15,729 bases of DNA from an uncultured Faecalibacterium sp. (GCA_934525845.1 CAKSZS010000046.1:1-15729), one strand, 5' to 3'. Positions 1-6,083 are shown, numbered from the stretch's first letter. The notes: generated by a model not told the origin, from the letters alone. Translations and numbers: made by a program.

Positions 1-73
1 TTCACGGACGATGCCAAAACGGTCACCCGTGAGGAAGTGTTGGGTTCGAGTGCTGTGGACAATGCTCCACCAC

Positions 74-103
74 AAAACCTCAGACAATTGTCTGAGGTTT
101 TTT
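74..103 (+). terminator. Terminator-like perfect palindrome of an upstream transcript
   Basis: Positions 74-101 form a perfect inverted repeat built around CCTCAGACAATTGTCTGAGG, with A-rich 5' and T-rich 3' flanks (T run to 103). This is the standard shape of an intrinsic terminator, and the A/T flanks could let it work on both strands. The gene it serves lies left of the window. Nothing in bases 1-73 could be assigned to a product. Confidence 0.75.
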
Positions 104-179
104 GTTTTGGCGGAGAATCAGAGACGAGAACAGCACGGCCACGCCGCAGGGCGCAGCCGCAATGCAGCCCTCTACACGC

Positions 180-217
180 AAAACCGCCCGTGACCATTTT
201 CCGGTCACGGGCGGTTT
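180..217 (-). terminator. Terminator of the LysR gene (probably bidirectional)
   Basis: AAACCGCCCGTGACC at 181-195 pairs perfectly with GGTCACGGGCGGTTT at 203-217 around a 7-nt loop. Read on the minus strand it follows the LysR stop codon by about 18 nt and ends in a TTTT run (180-183 complement). The plus-strand copy also ends in TTTTT, so it may also stop readthrough from the left. Confidence 0.85.
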
Positions 218-234
218 TTGCGCTTTCTGATGTG

Positions 235-1113
235 TTACAGCTCAATGTCCTTGCAGTACTCCACGATGTGGTGGAACATCTGCTCCACGGCGGGGGCCAT
301 GGCGGCAGGCCGCTGGACAGCCAGGCCCACGACCCGGTATTCCTCCGGCTCGATGGGGTAGATTTTGACGGCCGCCTTGCAGTCCCGCAGCAGCATCTGC
401 GGCATGATGGAGATGCCCAGGCCGGCTTCCACCATGGCAATGTTGGACTGGTCATCGATGACATGGCAGCGGCGCTCGGTGCTGATCTTATATTTCTTGA
501 GGAACTGCCGCATCTCAGCATCGGTGGCGTCGCACTGCACGACGAAGCTCTGGCCGTTCATCTGAGCCGGGGTCATCACATTGTCCGGCGGATCCGGCCA
601 GTCCTGCGGCACGATGCACAGCAGCGGCTCCCGGAACAGCTCGGTCAGGCTGAATTCCTCTTTGCAGGTGGAGGACAGGAATGCAATGTCAACCTGACCG
701 GTGCGCAGCCACTCCTTGACGTCATCGTAAGTTCCCTGATATACTTCAATCTCGATCTGCGGATACTGTGCCGCAAAGCTTTTGAGCAGGCCCGGCAGCA
801 GCGAGGCGCACACCGAGTTGAACGCGCCCAGCTTCACCTTACCTTTTTCCAGACCATTCAGGCGGGCAATGCTCTGCTTGAGCGCCTCATCACTGTTGAG
901 CACCGCGCGGATGGACGGGTACAGCGAAGCGCCGTAACTGGTCATGGACACGCCGTTTTTGCCGCGGTTGAACAGTGCAAAGCCCAGTTCTTCCTCCATA
1001 ACAGCAATGGCGTGGCTGATGGCCGAAGGAGTCAGATGCAGCTGCTGTGCCGCTTTGTTAAAGCTGCCCTGCCGCGCCACTGCATCGAAAATCTCGTAGG
1101 AAAAAAGCGTCAT
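235..1113 (-). CDS. LysR family transcriptional regulator
   Basis: This 292-aa protein has the usual LTTR length and layout: an N-terminal winged helix-turn-helix at about residues 2-60 (FDAVARQGSFNKAAQQLHLT, then PSAISHAI) followed by a periplasmic-binding-protein-like effector domain from about 90 to 290. The start at 1113 is preferred because GGAAGGAGG lies 8 nt upstream on the minus strand. An in-frame ATG at 1239 falls inside the -35 element of a strong promoter and has no ribosome binding site. The gene is divergent from the TraX family gene at 1388, which is a possible target because many LTTRs control a divergent neighbour, but nothing here identifies the ligand or regulon. Cytoplasmic DNA-binding role; family call secure, specificity unknown. 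Confidence 0.93.
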   Translation of the reverse strand: MTLFSYEIFDAVARQGSFNKAAQQLHLTPSAISHAIAVMEEELGFALFNRGKNGVSMTSYGASLYPSIRAVLNSDEALKQSIARLNGLEKGKVKLGAFNSVCASLLPGLLKSFAAQYPQIEIEVYQGTYDDVKEWLRTGQVDIAFLSSTCKEEFSLTELFREPLLCIVPQDWPDPPDNVMTPAQMNGQSFVVQCDATDAEMRQFLKKYKISTERRCHVIDDQSNIAMVEAGLGISIMPQMLLRDCKAAVKIYPIEPEEYRVVGLAVQRPAAMAPAVEQMFHHIVEYCKDIEL

Positions 1114-1185
1114 GCCCAAAGCCTCCTTCCTCTTTATTCCGGTTCGGAGACGCCCGATTCTCTGTGAATCTTTTTCATCTTTCGT

Positions 1186-1199
1186 TTGAGATAGTTCAA
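1186..1199. promoter_or_regulatory. Candidate LysR binding site (T-N11-A type dyad)
   Basis: TTGAGATAGTTCAA has TTGA/TCAA arms and contains a T-N11-A core, the general form of LTTR boxes. It sits just downstream of the predicted -10 of the LysR promoter (minus strand), a position where binding would repress the regulator's own gene. The motif is short and could be chance. Confidence 0.35.
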
Positions 1200-1210
1200 T
1201 TATCTTCTTG

Positions 1211-1239
1211 ATTGTACTATCCCGCACCCATTCTGTCAA
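1211..1239 (-). promoter_or_regulatory. Promoter of the LysR gene
   Basis: On the minus strand, TTGACA (1239-1234) and TACAAT (1216-1211) are separated by 17 nt. This is a consensus sigma-A type promoter about 100 nt upstream of the chosen LysR start codon. Confidence 0.8.
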
Positions 1240-1296
1240 GCATTTTAGTCTGATTTCTGCGCCATTTCAGCGGATTTCGGCAAAATGCGCGCAGGC

Positions 1297-1325
1297 TTTC
1301 CGGCACACTTCCCGTACTTTATTAT
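1297..1325 (+). promoter_or_regulatory. Possible promoter of the TraX family gene
   Basis: An AT-rich run at 1318-1330 contains TATTAT (1320-1325) and the overlapping TATAAA (1323-1328). A weak TTTCCG lies 17 nt upstream of TATTAT. Only the -10 is convincing. Confidence 0.4.
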
Positions 1326-1387
1326 AAAATGCAGAAAACAGGGCATCCGGCTCATGGACAGGGCCGTCCCTCCCGGAGGTTTTTCCT

Positions 1388-2140
1388 ATGTCTGAAGTTC
1401 TTTCCGCATCCCGCCGCGGACTCAGCGGCACCGCCCTCAAGTACATCGCCTGCGGCACCATGCTGATCGATCACATCGGGGCTTCCTGCCTTGAGGCCGG
1501 GCTTCTGATGCCCCAGCTGGAATCCGGTGCTCTCCCCCGCGATGCGATGGCGCAGCTTCCCCTGTTCCATCTGGACCAGCTCCTGCGCCTCACCGGGCGG
1601 CTGGCGTTTCCCATCTTCTGTTTTCTGCTGGTGGAAGGCTTTGTGCACACCCATGACGTCAAAAAGTACATCGGGCGGCTTTTTCTGTTCGGGCTGGTGA
1701 GCGAGATCCCTTTTGACCTGGCGTTTTTCCGCACGCCGTTCAATCCGGACGATCAGAACGTTTACTGGACGCTGGCGCTGGGCGTGCTGGCCATGGCAGG
1801 CCTGAAGCACTTTGAAGCACCGGACGGCTCTCCCAGCTGGAAAGGCTTCCTCTGTGCCGGCGGCTGTGTACTGCTGGCCTTTGCCGCCAATACGGACTAC
1901 AATGGCATCGGCGTATTCATCCTCTGCGCCCTGTATCTGACCCGCTCTGACCGCAAACGGCAATGCTTCGTGGGCGCGGTGCTGTTCGCTTTCGAACTGA
2001 CCGCGCCGCTGGCTTTCGTGCCGATCTGGTTTTACAACGGTCAGCGCGGCGCCTGCAGCAAAACCATGCAGAAGGTGTTCTACTGGTTTTATCCGGTGCA
2101 CATCGCCCTGCTGGCGGGCATTACCAACCTGCTGCTGTAA
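1388..2140 (+). CDS. TraX family integral membrane protein
   Basis: This 250-aa, very hydrophobic protein matches the TraX family (PF05857). It has TALKYIACGTMLIDHIG near the N-terminus, RLAFPIFCFLLVEGFVHT at about 75-92, and FYWFYPVHIALLAG near the C-terminus. Several membrane segments are visible. The founding member, F-plasmid TraX, is needed for N-acetylation of pilin, and chromosomal homologues are common in Firmicutes and may be membrane acyltransferases acting on other substrates. No conjugation genes are nearby, so a plasmid role is not supported here. GGAGG at 1375-1379 lies 8 nt before the ATG. The gene appears monocistronic: a terminator follows directly and the next genes are tRNAs on the other strand. 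Confidence 0.88.
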   Translation: MSEVLSASRRGLSGTALKYIACGTMLIDHIGASCLEAGLLMPQLESGALPRDAMAQLPLFHLDQLLRLTGRLAFPIFCFLLVEGFVHTHDVKKYIGRLFLFGLVSEIPFDLAFFRTPFNPDDQNVYWTLALGVLAMAGLKHFEAPDGSPSWKGFLCAGGCVLLAFAANTDYNGIGVFILCALYLTRSDRKRQCFVGAVLFAFELTAPLAFVPIWFYNGQRGACSKTMQKVFYWFYPVHIALLAGITNLLL

Positions 2141-2146
2141 CTATGA

Positions 2147-2185
2147 GAAAAGCGTCTGCCGCGCGGTTTGCGGCGGACGCTTTTT
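2147..2185 (+). terminator. Terminator of the TraX family gene
   Basis: AAAAGCGTC...GACGCTTTT with an inner TGCCGC/GCGGCG stem (one G-U pair) and a 7-nt loop, ending in TTTTT. It starts 7 nt after the TraX stop codon. Confidence 0.9.
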
Positions 2186-2198
2186 GCGTGTAAAAATG

Positions 2199-2237
2199 GA
2201 AAAAGCCCGGTGATTTCAATGAATCATCGAGCTTTTT
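2199..2237 (-). terminator. Terminator downstream of the serine tRNA pair
   Basis: AAAAAGC..GGTGATT pairs with AATCATC..GCTTTTT around a 6-nt loop. Read on the minus strand it begins 3 nt after the CCA end of tRNA-Ser(GCT) and finishes in a T-rich tract. It is back to back with the TraX terminator, as expected between convergent units. Confidence 0.85.
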
Positions 2238-2239
2238 CT

Positions 2240-2333
2240 TGGCGGAGTAGGAGGGATTTGAACCCTCGCGCCGTTGTTTAGACGACCTACGCCCTTAGCA
2301 GGGGCGCCTCTTCGGCCTCTTGAGTACTACTCC
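2240..2333 (-). tRNA. tRNA-Ser (anticodon GCT)
   Basis: On the minus strand the 7-bp acceptor GGAGTAG/CTACTCC closes a class II tRNA with a long variable arm, a T-arm with GGTTCAAATC, discriminator G and an encoded CCA at 2242-2240. The anticodon arm CGCCC-CTGCTAA-GGGCG gives anticodon GCT, which reads AGC/AGU serine codons. It lies 33 nt downstream of tRNA-Ser(TGA) and is probably co-transcribed with it. Confidence 0.97.
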
Positions 2334-2366
2334 AGAGCAAAGTGTGTTGCACTTATTCAATAAAAA

Positions 2367-2454
2367 TGGCGGAGAGAGTGGGATTCGAACCCACGGTACG
2401 TTGCCGTACGGCAGTTTTCAAGACTGCTTCCTTAAACCACTCGGACATCTCTCC
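2367..2454 (-). tRNA. tRNA-Ser (anticodon TGA)
   Basis: On the minus strand GGAGAGA/TCTCTCC forms the acceptor stem of a class II tRNA with a long variable arm, GGTTCGAATC in the T-arm, discriminator G and encoded CCA at 2369-2367. The anticodon arm GCAGT-CTTGAAA-ACTGC gives TGA, which reads UCA and related serine codons. It is the first gene after a consensus promoter. Confidence 0.97.
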
Positions 2455-2493
2455 TTGTGGACATCCGCGTTCCGCTGTGTCGAATGCCTATTT

Positions 2494-2522
2494 AATTTAC
2501 CAGATTTTTTGTACAATGTCAA
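2494..2522 (-). promoter_or_regulatory. Promoter of the serine tRNA operon
   Basis: On the minus strand TTGACA (2522-2517) and TAAATT (2499-2494) are 17 nt apart. The -10 ends 39 nt before the 5' end of tRNA-Ser(TGA), which fits a short precursor leader. Confidence 0.8.
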
Positions 2523-2604
2523 GCCCTGCGGCAAACTTTTTCCATTCTCCCCGGCAGCCGTCTGCGCGTCACAACCTTTTTGGGTCAGCACTGCAAAAAA
2601 GCCC

Positions 2605-2633
2605 TTTACAAAAACATCTTTTTGTTGTATAAT
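2605..2633 (+). promoter_or_regulatory. Promoter of the LexA-like/radical SAM/DUF4130 operon
   Basis: TTTACA (2605-2610) and a perfect TATAAT (2628-2633) are separated by exactly 17 nt, giving one of the strongest promoters in the window. It drives the gene starting at 2677 and probably the whole downstream operon. Confidence 0.88.
2608..2625. promoter_or_regulatory. Candidate operator: 7-4-7 inverted repeat inside the promoter spacer
   Basis: ACAAAAACATCTTTTTGT is a perfect inverted repeat with 7-nt arms and a 4-nt centre. It overlaps the end of the -35 and fills most of the spacer, so a dimer bound here would block RNA polymerase. The obvious candidate is the XRE/S24 regulator encoded immediately downstream. 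It does not resemble the CGAAC-N4-GTTCG type SOS box of canonical Firmicutes LexA, and A/T-rich arms make chance symmetry more likely. Confidence 0.5.
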
Positions 2634-2676
2634 AAAGGCATCAAAAAACCATCTCTCGGTGTAAAGGAGAATTACC

Positions 2677-3309
2677 ATGTCGTTTTCAGAGCTATTGAAG
2701 CAGTGCCGCAAAAAACAGGGCATCAGTCAGGCCGAGCTTGCCTCCAAGCTTGGTGTCACACAGCAGGCGGTGGGCAAGTGGGAAAGCGGCAAGTCTTCCC
2801 CGGATCCCAGCACAGTGGCTCGCATCGCCGAGCTGCTGAACACCACGGCAGACTATCTGCTGGGACTGTACCGGCCGGTCAGCAACGTTTCTGCCCCGGA
2901 GGAACGCTTCTTCGGCAGCTACTCCGAGAGCCTGATCCCGGTGATCGGCACCGTGAAAGCCGGCTACGGCGCCCTGGCTTTTGAAGAGGATTACGGGCAG
3001 GAGTATGCCCGCGTCAAGGATCCTTCCAACTACTTCTATCTGGTGGTGCGCGGCGACAGCATGGAACCGCGCATCCAGGACGGCGACCTGGCACTGGTGC
3101 ACAAGCAGGACACCCTGGAAAACGGGGATCTGGGTGTGCTGATCTACGGCGATGACGGCGAAGGCACCCTGAAGCGCTACATCCAGCGCGGCAACTGTGT
3201 GGTCCTGCAGCCGTTCAATCCGGCCTACAATGAGCTGGTCATCAAGGGCGAAGACCTGAACCGTCTGCACATCGCCGGCCGTGTGGTGGAGACCAAGGCG
3301 AAGTGGTAA
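2677..3309 (+). CDS. LexA-like regulator: XRE helix-turn-helix plus S24 autocleavage domain
   Basis: This 210-aa protein combines an N-terminal XRE-type HTH (residues 4-64, core SQAELASKLGVTQQAVGKWE) with a C-terminal LexA/CI-like peptidase S24 domain (about 85-205). The expected autoproteolysis parts are all visible: an Ala-Gly scissile bond at A95-G96 (VKAGYGA), the nucleophile S128 in GDSMEP, and the general base K166 in GTLKRY. Spacings are close to those of E. coli LexA. It differs from true LexA, which has a winged helix N-terminus, and is closer in layout to phage CI or HdiR-type repressors. Such proteins repress target genes and are inactivated by RecA-stimulated self-cleavage after DNA damage. 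AAGGAGA lies 6 nt before the ATG. The next gene starts 9 nt after its stop, so it probably regulates its own operon. Confidence 0.92.
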   Translation: MSFSELLKQCRKKQGISQAELASKLGVTQQAVGKWESGKSSPDPSTVARIAELLNTTADYLLGLYRPVSNVSAPEERFFGSYSESLIPVIGTVKAGYGALAFEEDYGQEYARVKDPSNYFYLVVRGDSMEPRIQDGDLALVHKQDTLENGDLGVLIYGDDGEGTLKRYIQRGNCVVLQPFNPAYNELVIKGEDLNRLHIAGRVVETKAKW

Positions 3310-3318
3310 GGCGACCCC

Positions 3319-4677
3319 ATGGAACAGACCATCCTGGACAAGCTGACCATTCTGGCGGACAGCGCAAAATACGACGTCGCCTGCACCTCCAGCGGTGCAT
3401 CCCGCACCGCGCGGGCGGGCACGATGGGAAGCTGCTATGCACCGGGCTGCTGTCATGCCTTTACGGCAGATGGCCGCTGTGTCAGCCTGCTGAAGGTGCT
3501 CATGACCAACTGCTGCTCCTTCGACTGCAGCTACTGCGTCAACCGCAGATCCAACGACATTCCCCGGGCCACCTTTGCGCCCCGGGAGCTGGCCGAACTG
3601 ACCATCGAGTTCTACCGCCGCAACTACATCGAGGGGCTGTTCCTGTCCAGCGCCGTGCTGGGCACCCCGGACTATACCACCGAGCGGATGCTGGCTGTTC
3701 TGCGGCTTCTGCGGGGGGAGTACCGTTTTGGCGGGTACATCCACGCCAAGGCCATTCCGGGCACCAGCCCGGAGCTTCTGCAGCAGCTGGGTTATCTGGC
3801 CGACCGTCTGAGTGTGAACGTGGAGCTGCCCAGCGAGCAGAGCCTGAACCTGCTGGCCCCGGACAAGGGGCGGCACTCCATCTTCCGGCCCATGAAGCAG
3901 ATCGCGGTATCCGGCGCGCAGAGCAGGCAGGAACTGGCGCTGTACCGCCATGCGCCCAAGTTTGCCCCCGCCGGACAGAGCACCCAGATGATCGTGGGGG
4001 CTTCTCCGGAGACGGATTACCATATCCTCAAGCTCACCGAGGGAATGTACCAGAAGTACGGCCTGAAACGGGTGTTCTACTCCGCCTACATCCCGGTGAC
4101 GGAGGACACCCGCCTGCCCGCACTGGACACCAAGCCGCCCCTGCTGCGGGAGCACCGGCTGTATCAGGCGGACTGGCTGCTGCGGTTCTACCAGTTCCGG
4201 GCGGACGAGATCCTGGACAAGGACAACCCCAACTTCAACCCCTATCTGGACCCGAAATGCAACTGGGCCGTGCAGCACTACGGGCTGTTCCCGGTGGACA
4301 TCAACCGGGCACCTTTTGAAATGCTCCTGCAGGTGCCGGGCATCGGCCCCAAGACCGCCCGCCGCATCTGGCACGCCCGCAAACAGGCCGCGCTGGGGCT
4401 GGACGAGCTGAAGCGCATGGGCGTGGTGCTCAAGCGGGCACAGTATTTCATCACCTGTCGGGGCTTTTCCGGGGCACACCCGGGCCGCGGCACCGCCGGG
4501 CGGGAGCGCATTACCCGCGCGCTCATCGACCCCAACGTGTTCGGTGGGAACTGCGAGCAGCTGAGCCTGTTCAGCCCGCCTGCTGTGGACCATCTGGTGG
4601 GGCAGGGCGTACCGCCCCGGGCGGCCATGCGCATGGTGCGGGAGGAGGCAGTGCAATGTCTGGCGAAGTCCCTGTGA
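3319..4677 (+). CDS. Putative DNA modification/repair radical SAM protein (TIGR03916 type)
   Basis: This 452-aa protein carries the radical SAM cluster motif CSFDCSYC (C66, C70, C73), the [4Fe-4S]-binding CX3CX2C that cleaves S-adenosylmethionine. Extra cysteines at 39, 44, 45 and 54 precede it. Near the C-terminus a helix-hairpin-helix (about 327-355, LQVPGIGPKTARRI) suggests binding to DNA. This combination matches the family annotated as putative DNA modification/repair radical SAM protein, which occurs almost always next to a DUF4130 protein. That partner is the next gene here, overlapping by 22 nt. The reaction and substrate are unknown to me; repair or base modification is inferred from the HhH and from family members linked to uracil-DNA glycosylase-like domains. 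AAGGCG ahead of the ATG is a modest ribosome binding site, and coupling to the upstream LexA-like gene is likely. Confidence 0.9.
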   Translation: MEQTILDKLTILADSAKYDVACTSSGASRTARAGTMGSCYAPGCCHAFTADGRCVSLLKVLMTNCCSFDCSYCVNRRSNDIPRATFAPRELAELTIEFYRRNYIEGLFLSSAVLGTPDYTTERMLAVLRLLRGEYRFGGYIHAKAIPGTSPELLQQLGYLADRLSVNVELPSEQSLNLLAPDKGRHSIFRPMKQIAVSGAQSRQELALYRHAPKFAPAGQSTQMIVGASPETDYHILKLTEGMYQKYGLKRVFYSAYIPVTEDTRLPALDTKPPLLREHRLYQADWLLRFYQFRADEILDKDNPNFNPYLDPKCNWAVQHYGLFPVDINRAPFEMLLQVPGIGPKTARRIWHARKQAALGLDELKRMGVVLKRAQYFITCRGFSGAHPGRGTAGRERITRALIDPNVFGGNCEQLSLFSPPAVDHLVGQGVPPRAAMRMVREEAVQCLAKSL

Positions 4678-5441
4678 ACCGCAAGCTCCACGATGCGGAT
4701 GTGGTCTACCTCTACGACGGCAGTTTCGAAGGTTTTCTGTGTTGCGTATTCGAGAGCTTTGCCCAGCACGAGATCCCGTTTGCGGTATGGACGCCCCAGC
4801 GGGAGACGGCCACCCTCTACCCGGTCAAAGACATTCCCACCGATGCCGCCAAAGCCCGGCGGGTCTTCACCAGCTTCCGCAGAAAGCTGGGGGTCGAGAC
4901 GGAATATCTGGTCAGCCGGGATTTTCTCTCCGGACGGGAGGACAAGGAGCTGCTGCTGATTCGCTTTCTGCATCTGGCCTTTGCGCTGGGGCCGGGCACC
5001 GTCAAACGGGAAGGCCACCCGGACGTAGCCCCGCTCTACGCAATGAAAAAAAGCCTGGACTGGGAAGTGGACAAGTTCCAGGGCTTTGTGCGGTTTGAAG
5101 AACACGGCGGGATGCTGGGCGCGGTCATCCACCCGAAAAACTACATCCTTCCCCTGCTGCGGCCCCACTTCTGCGGGCGGTTCCCGGACGAAAACTTTCT
5201 GATTTATGATGCCGTGCATCAGGCGGTGCTGCTGCACGAAAATCACCAGACCCGGCTGCTGGAACTGGCCGCGCCGCTGGAGCTGCCGCCGCCCGATGAA
5301 CGGGAGCGGCAGTTCCAGGCTCTCTGGACACAGTTCTACAAAACGCTGGAGATCCAGACCCGGCACAACGAAAAATGCCGCATGACCCACTGCCCCAAGC
5401 GCTTTTGGGCCGACATGGTGGAAATGCGGGATGAATCGTAA
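4656..5441 (+). CDS. DUF4130 domain protein, partner of the radical SAM enzyme (TIGR03915 type)
   Basis: This 261-aa soluble protein matches the DUF4130 family. It shows YLYDGSFEGFLCCVFESF at residues 18-35, a central GFVRF (143-147), HFCGRFPDENFLIYD (171-185) and the C-terminal signature RHNEKCRMTHCPKRFW (236-251). In Proteobacteria this domain is fused to a UdgX-like uracil-DNA glycosylase family domain. In Firmicutes it is a stand-alone protein beside the radical SAM partner, as here. No glycosylase domain is present in this protein or elsewhere in the window. GGAGGAGG at 4641-4648 lies 7 nt before the ATG at 4656, which supports that start. A GTG at 4674 overlapping the upstream stop is possible but has no comparable ribosome binding site. 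Molecular function unknown; a DNA metabolism role is inferred from partners. Confidence 0.88.
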   Translation: MSGEVPVNRKLHDADVVYLYDGSFEGFLCCVFESFAQHEIPFAVWTPQRETATLYPVKDIPTDAAKARRVFTSFRRKLGVETEYLVSRDFLSGREDKELLLIRFLHLAFALGPGTVKREGHPDVAPLYAMKKSLDWEVDKFQGFVRFEEHGGMLGAVIHPKNYILPLLRPHFCGRFPDENFLIYDAVHQAVLLHENHQTRLLELAAPLELPPPDERERQFQALWTQFYKTLEIQTRHNEKCRMTHCPKRFWADMVEMRDES

Positions 5442-5449
5442 ATTTTAAC

Positions 5450-5643
5450 GGCCTTGGCAAACCGGGAAAGTCCCCGGTTTCGCCAGAGACTCCCCCTTTG
5501 AGGAAAGACTTCCCCCGGCCGGGAAAGATTCTCCCCGCGCCGGGGAGAAATGTCACCGCAGGTGACAAAGTGGGGAGCAGATGTCGCATAAGCGACAAAA
5601 GGGGGAATCTGGACGCGAAGCGGACTGAGCGGGCGAGGCCGTT
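5450..5643. repeat. Hairpin-rich dispersed repeat between convergent genes
   Basis: The gap between the DUF4130 gene and the minus-strand XRE gene is packed with short inverted repeats: AAACCGGG/CCCGGTTT (5459-5480), TTCCC/GGGAA (about 5510-5525), CTCCCCG/CGGGGAG (5531-5547), TGTCACC/GGTGACA (5551-5567) and TGTCGC/GCGACA (5582-5597). Longer pairings such as CTCCCCCTTTG (5490-5500) with CAAAGTGGGGAG are also possible. The outer segments, CGCCAGAGACTCCCCCTTTG at 5481 and GACTGAGCGGGCGAGGCC at 5623, closely match the repeat at 13087-13152, so this is an expanded member of the same family. No ORF or clear terminator T-run is present. Confidence 0.75.
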
Positions 5644-5649
5644 CGATTT

Positions 5650-6036
5650 TTACTTCTTTTTCTGCGCTTCCAGCGCGTTCTCCACACCCTTGAGCAGGTC
5701 CTCGGCGGAGATGCCGTAGAGCTTGGCCAACGCCACGAGATTGGAGGTATTCGGCTCCGAGGTGCCGTTCTCCCACTTGGACACGGCCTGGCGGCTCACG
5801 CCGATGCTCTCGGCCACGAACTCCTGGGTCATCTTGCAGCGGGTGCGGTTCTCTTTGAGCATCTCGGACAGGGACTTGCGCACGATCTTGACCTCTTCAG
5901 TCATCTTGGGCGGCTTTTCCAGATTGCGGGCAATGCGGGCCAACCAGTAGATCATGATGACGGGAATGGCCAGCATCAGCAGCCGGGGCACAAGGGCTAG
6001 AAAGATAATGATCAGTTCATTGGTGCCGATCCTCAT
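5650..6036 (-). CDS. Small membrane-anchored XRE family regulator (N-terminal TM, C-terminal HTH)
   Basis: This 128-aa protein begins with a hydrophobic stretch (residues about 8-36, LIIIFLALVPRLLMLAIPVI then MIYWLARIARNL), which is one long or two short membrane segments. A basic linker and an XRE-type HTH at about 55-116 follow (MTQEFVAESIGVSRQAVSKW). The start at 6036 is chosen because AAAGGAGG lies 8 nt upstream on the minus strand. The longer frame opening at 6291 crosses the promoter region and has no ribosome binding site. The HTH would face the cytoplasm while the N-terminus anchors it. Most membrane-linked XRE proteins have the reverse order, so this layout is notable. Targets are unknown; it may act on its own divergent intergenic region shared with the cyclophilin gene. 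The dispersed repeat begins 9 nt after its stop codon. Confidence 0.85.
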   Translation of the reverse strand: MRIGTNELIIIFLALVPRLLMLAIPVIMIYWLARIARNLEKPPKMTEEVKIVRKSLSEMLKENRTRCKMTQEFVAESIGVSRQAVSKWENGTSEPNTSNLVALAKLYGISAEDLLKGVENALEAQKKK

Positions 6037-6083
6037 AGAAGGTTCCTCCTTTGCGGGGTTGGTTTTGGGTTCTCTGCGGCCTG

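Noticed and set aside
1..73. tRNA 3' end suggested by GGTTCGAGT and CCACCA
   Set aside because: The T-arm and acceptor stems do not pair properly and the CCACCA is part of the terminator flank.
37..1167. Long plus-strand open frame (376 codons)
   Set aside because: It runs through two terminator hairpins and lies antisense to the well-supported LysR gene; the His/Arg/Gly-rich translation matches nothing recognisable.
1113..1239. Upstream extension of the LysR protein to an ATG at 1239
   Set aside because: That ATG overlaps the -35 TTGACA and lacks a ribosome binding site; the ATG at 1113 has GGAAGGAGG and begins at the usual LTTR N-terminus.
2692..4656. 654-codon minus-strand open frame
   Set aside because: It is exactly antisense to the LexA-like and radical SAM genes. 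GC-rich third positions produce such frames; no ribosome binding site or domain is visible.
5450..5643. CRISPR array
   Set aside because: The repeated units are inverted hairpins of different sequence, not direct repeats separated by uniform unique spacers, and no cas genes are present.
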